DNA from: Phenylobacterium sp. RIFCSPHIGHO2_01_FULL_69_31
GTDB taxonomy: Bacteria > Pseudomonadota > Alphaproteobacteria > Caulobacterales > Caulobacteraceae
DNA length: 64,000 nt
Direction of reading: 5' to 3'
NCBI RefSeq assembly: GCF_001824475.1
Contig: NZ_MHXN01000007.1
Coordinates: 7,611 to 71,610, forward strand
Positions 63,543-64,000 of this stretch are shown one piece after another. A program made the translations under genes and the position numbers. Positions within the stretch are counted from its first letter, which is position 1. Every line of letters starts with the position of its first letter. The notes under the pieces are model-generated. The model had not been told where the DNA came from, did no database searches, and saw only the letters and a program-made list of their open reading frames with translations.

Positions 63543-64000
63543 ATGAGCTGGAAACAGAAATCCGTGGCCGTGGTCGGCGCCGCCGAGACCACGAAGATGG
63601 GCAAGATCCCGGAGGTCTCCGTGATCGGCCTGCACGCCGACGCCGCCCTGAACGCCATGGCCGACGCCGGCCTGAAGCCCTCCGACATCGACGGCGTGGC
63701 GACCGCCGGGATCAGCCCGGTGGAGCTGGCGCATTATCTGGGGATCAAGCCCACCTACGCCGACGGCACCAGCGTCGGCGGCTGCTCGTTCATGCTCCAC
63801 GTGCGGCACGCGGCGGCGGCGATCAACGCGGGCCTCGCCAACACCATCCTGATCACCCACGGCGAGAGCGGCCGCTCCCGCGTCGGCGCCGGCGGCTGGC
63901 CGCGCTCGCCCGCGAGCCTGCAGGGCCAGTTCGAAATGCCCTACGGTCCCGTCGGGCCGCCCAGCATGTTCACGGTCCCGGTGCTCCGATACCTCAAGAC
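63543..64000 (+). CDS. Thiolase-like protein (3' truncated by window end)
   Basis: The first 152 residues of a thiolase/SCP-x-like protein are visible. They start MSWKQKSVAVVGAAETTKMGK, and contain DAGLKPSDIDGVATAG, DGTSVGGCSFMLHVRHAAAAI (a Cys in the position of the thiolase nucleophile) and TILITHGESGRSRVG. With the preceding DUF35 protein it would cleave or form 3-oxoacyl-CoA in degradation of a steroid or lipid. The reading frame is open at the end of the window. Confidence 0.88.
   Translation, partial: MSWKQKSVAVVGAAETTKMGKIPEVSVIGLHADAALNAMADAGLKPSDIDGVATAGISPVELAHYLGIKPTYADGTSVGGCSFMLHVRHAAAAINAGLANTILITHGESGRSRVGAGGWPRSPASLQGQFEMPYGPVGPPSMFTVPVLRYLK

Overview
The window is a GC-rich, densely coded chromosomal segment of an alphaproteobacterium. 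Caulobacterales, most like Phenylobacterium, is the best guess. The reasons are a DivL-type kinase with tyrosine in place of the phospho-acceptor histidine, cpa-type (Tad) pilus genes, three PEPxxWA-CTERM proteins, and a catabolic set typical of that group (CYP153-like and CYP108-like P450s, DUF35/thiolase, acyl-CoA enzymes). I saw no rRNA, tRNA, CRISPR array, insertion sequence or prophage. It reads as core and lineage-specific chromosome rather than an island.

Layout. 1-2.2 kb: end of sdhA, then sdhB. 2.2-5.1 kb: a TetR regulator whose C-terminus lies in a palindromic repeat, a PEPxxWA-CTERM protein and a LuxR-type regulator. 5.3-8.5 kb: a CYP153-like alkane hydroxylase divergent from its ferredoxin reductase and [2Fe-2S] ferredoxin. 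8.5-10.9 kb (minus strand): four tiny overlapping genes, a transglutaminase-like protein whose catalytic His is Ser, a frameshifted OsmC gene and a DUF302 gene. 11.2-15.1 kb: a DOMON-like protein, divL and a zinc metallopeptidase. 15.1-23.2 kb: small membrane and secreted proteins, a secreted cyclophilin, a SnoaL-TetR pair with an evident operator, a cupin, a class III cyclase, an M50 protease, a mini PEPxxWA-CTERM protein, a PH-SHOCT protein and ruvC.

23.2-28.9 kb: a PEPxxWA-CTERM protein with its own terminator, a periplasmic tandem rhodanese, a phosphatase-ADP-ribosylglycohydrolase fusion divergent from a Nudix/winged-helix (NrtR-like) regulator with two matched inverted repeats between them, a DUF6152 protein and an Old Yellow Enzyme. 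29-33 kb: glcDEF, glycolate oxidase. 33-42 kb: acyl-CoA dehydrogenase and enoyl-CoA hydratase divergent from both subunits of a methylcrotonyl-type acyl-CoA carboxylase (leucine or acyclic-terpene type catabolism), then DUF2804, a family III CoA transferase and an aldo/keto reductase.

42-49 kb: a pilus assembly cluster cpaB-cpaC-cpaE-cpaF-tadB-tadC with no pilin, prepilin peptidase or cpaD. 49-52 kb: a VIT-family transporter, a cytochrome b561 and metY. 52-56 kb: a lipocalin-like protein divergent from a CYP108 (P450terp-like) operon. 56-61 kb: ArsR/NIPSNAP, a P2-type ATPase and an LprI-like membrane protein. 61-64 kb: a Tat-type flavin amine oxidase with its own cytochrome c, then a DUF35 protein and a truncated thiolase.

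Recurrent themes are start/stop overlaps (ATGA, TGATG) that imply translational coupling, convergent genes whose 3' ends overlap by tens of bases, and short palindromic intergenic elements of at least two families. The points most worth pursuing are the tiny-gene/pseudo-transglutaminase operon, the DSP-ARH/Nudix-HTH module, the partial Tad cluster and the repeat families.
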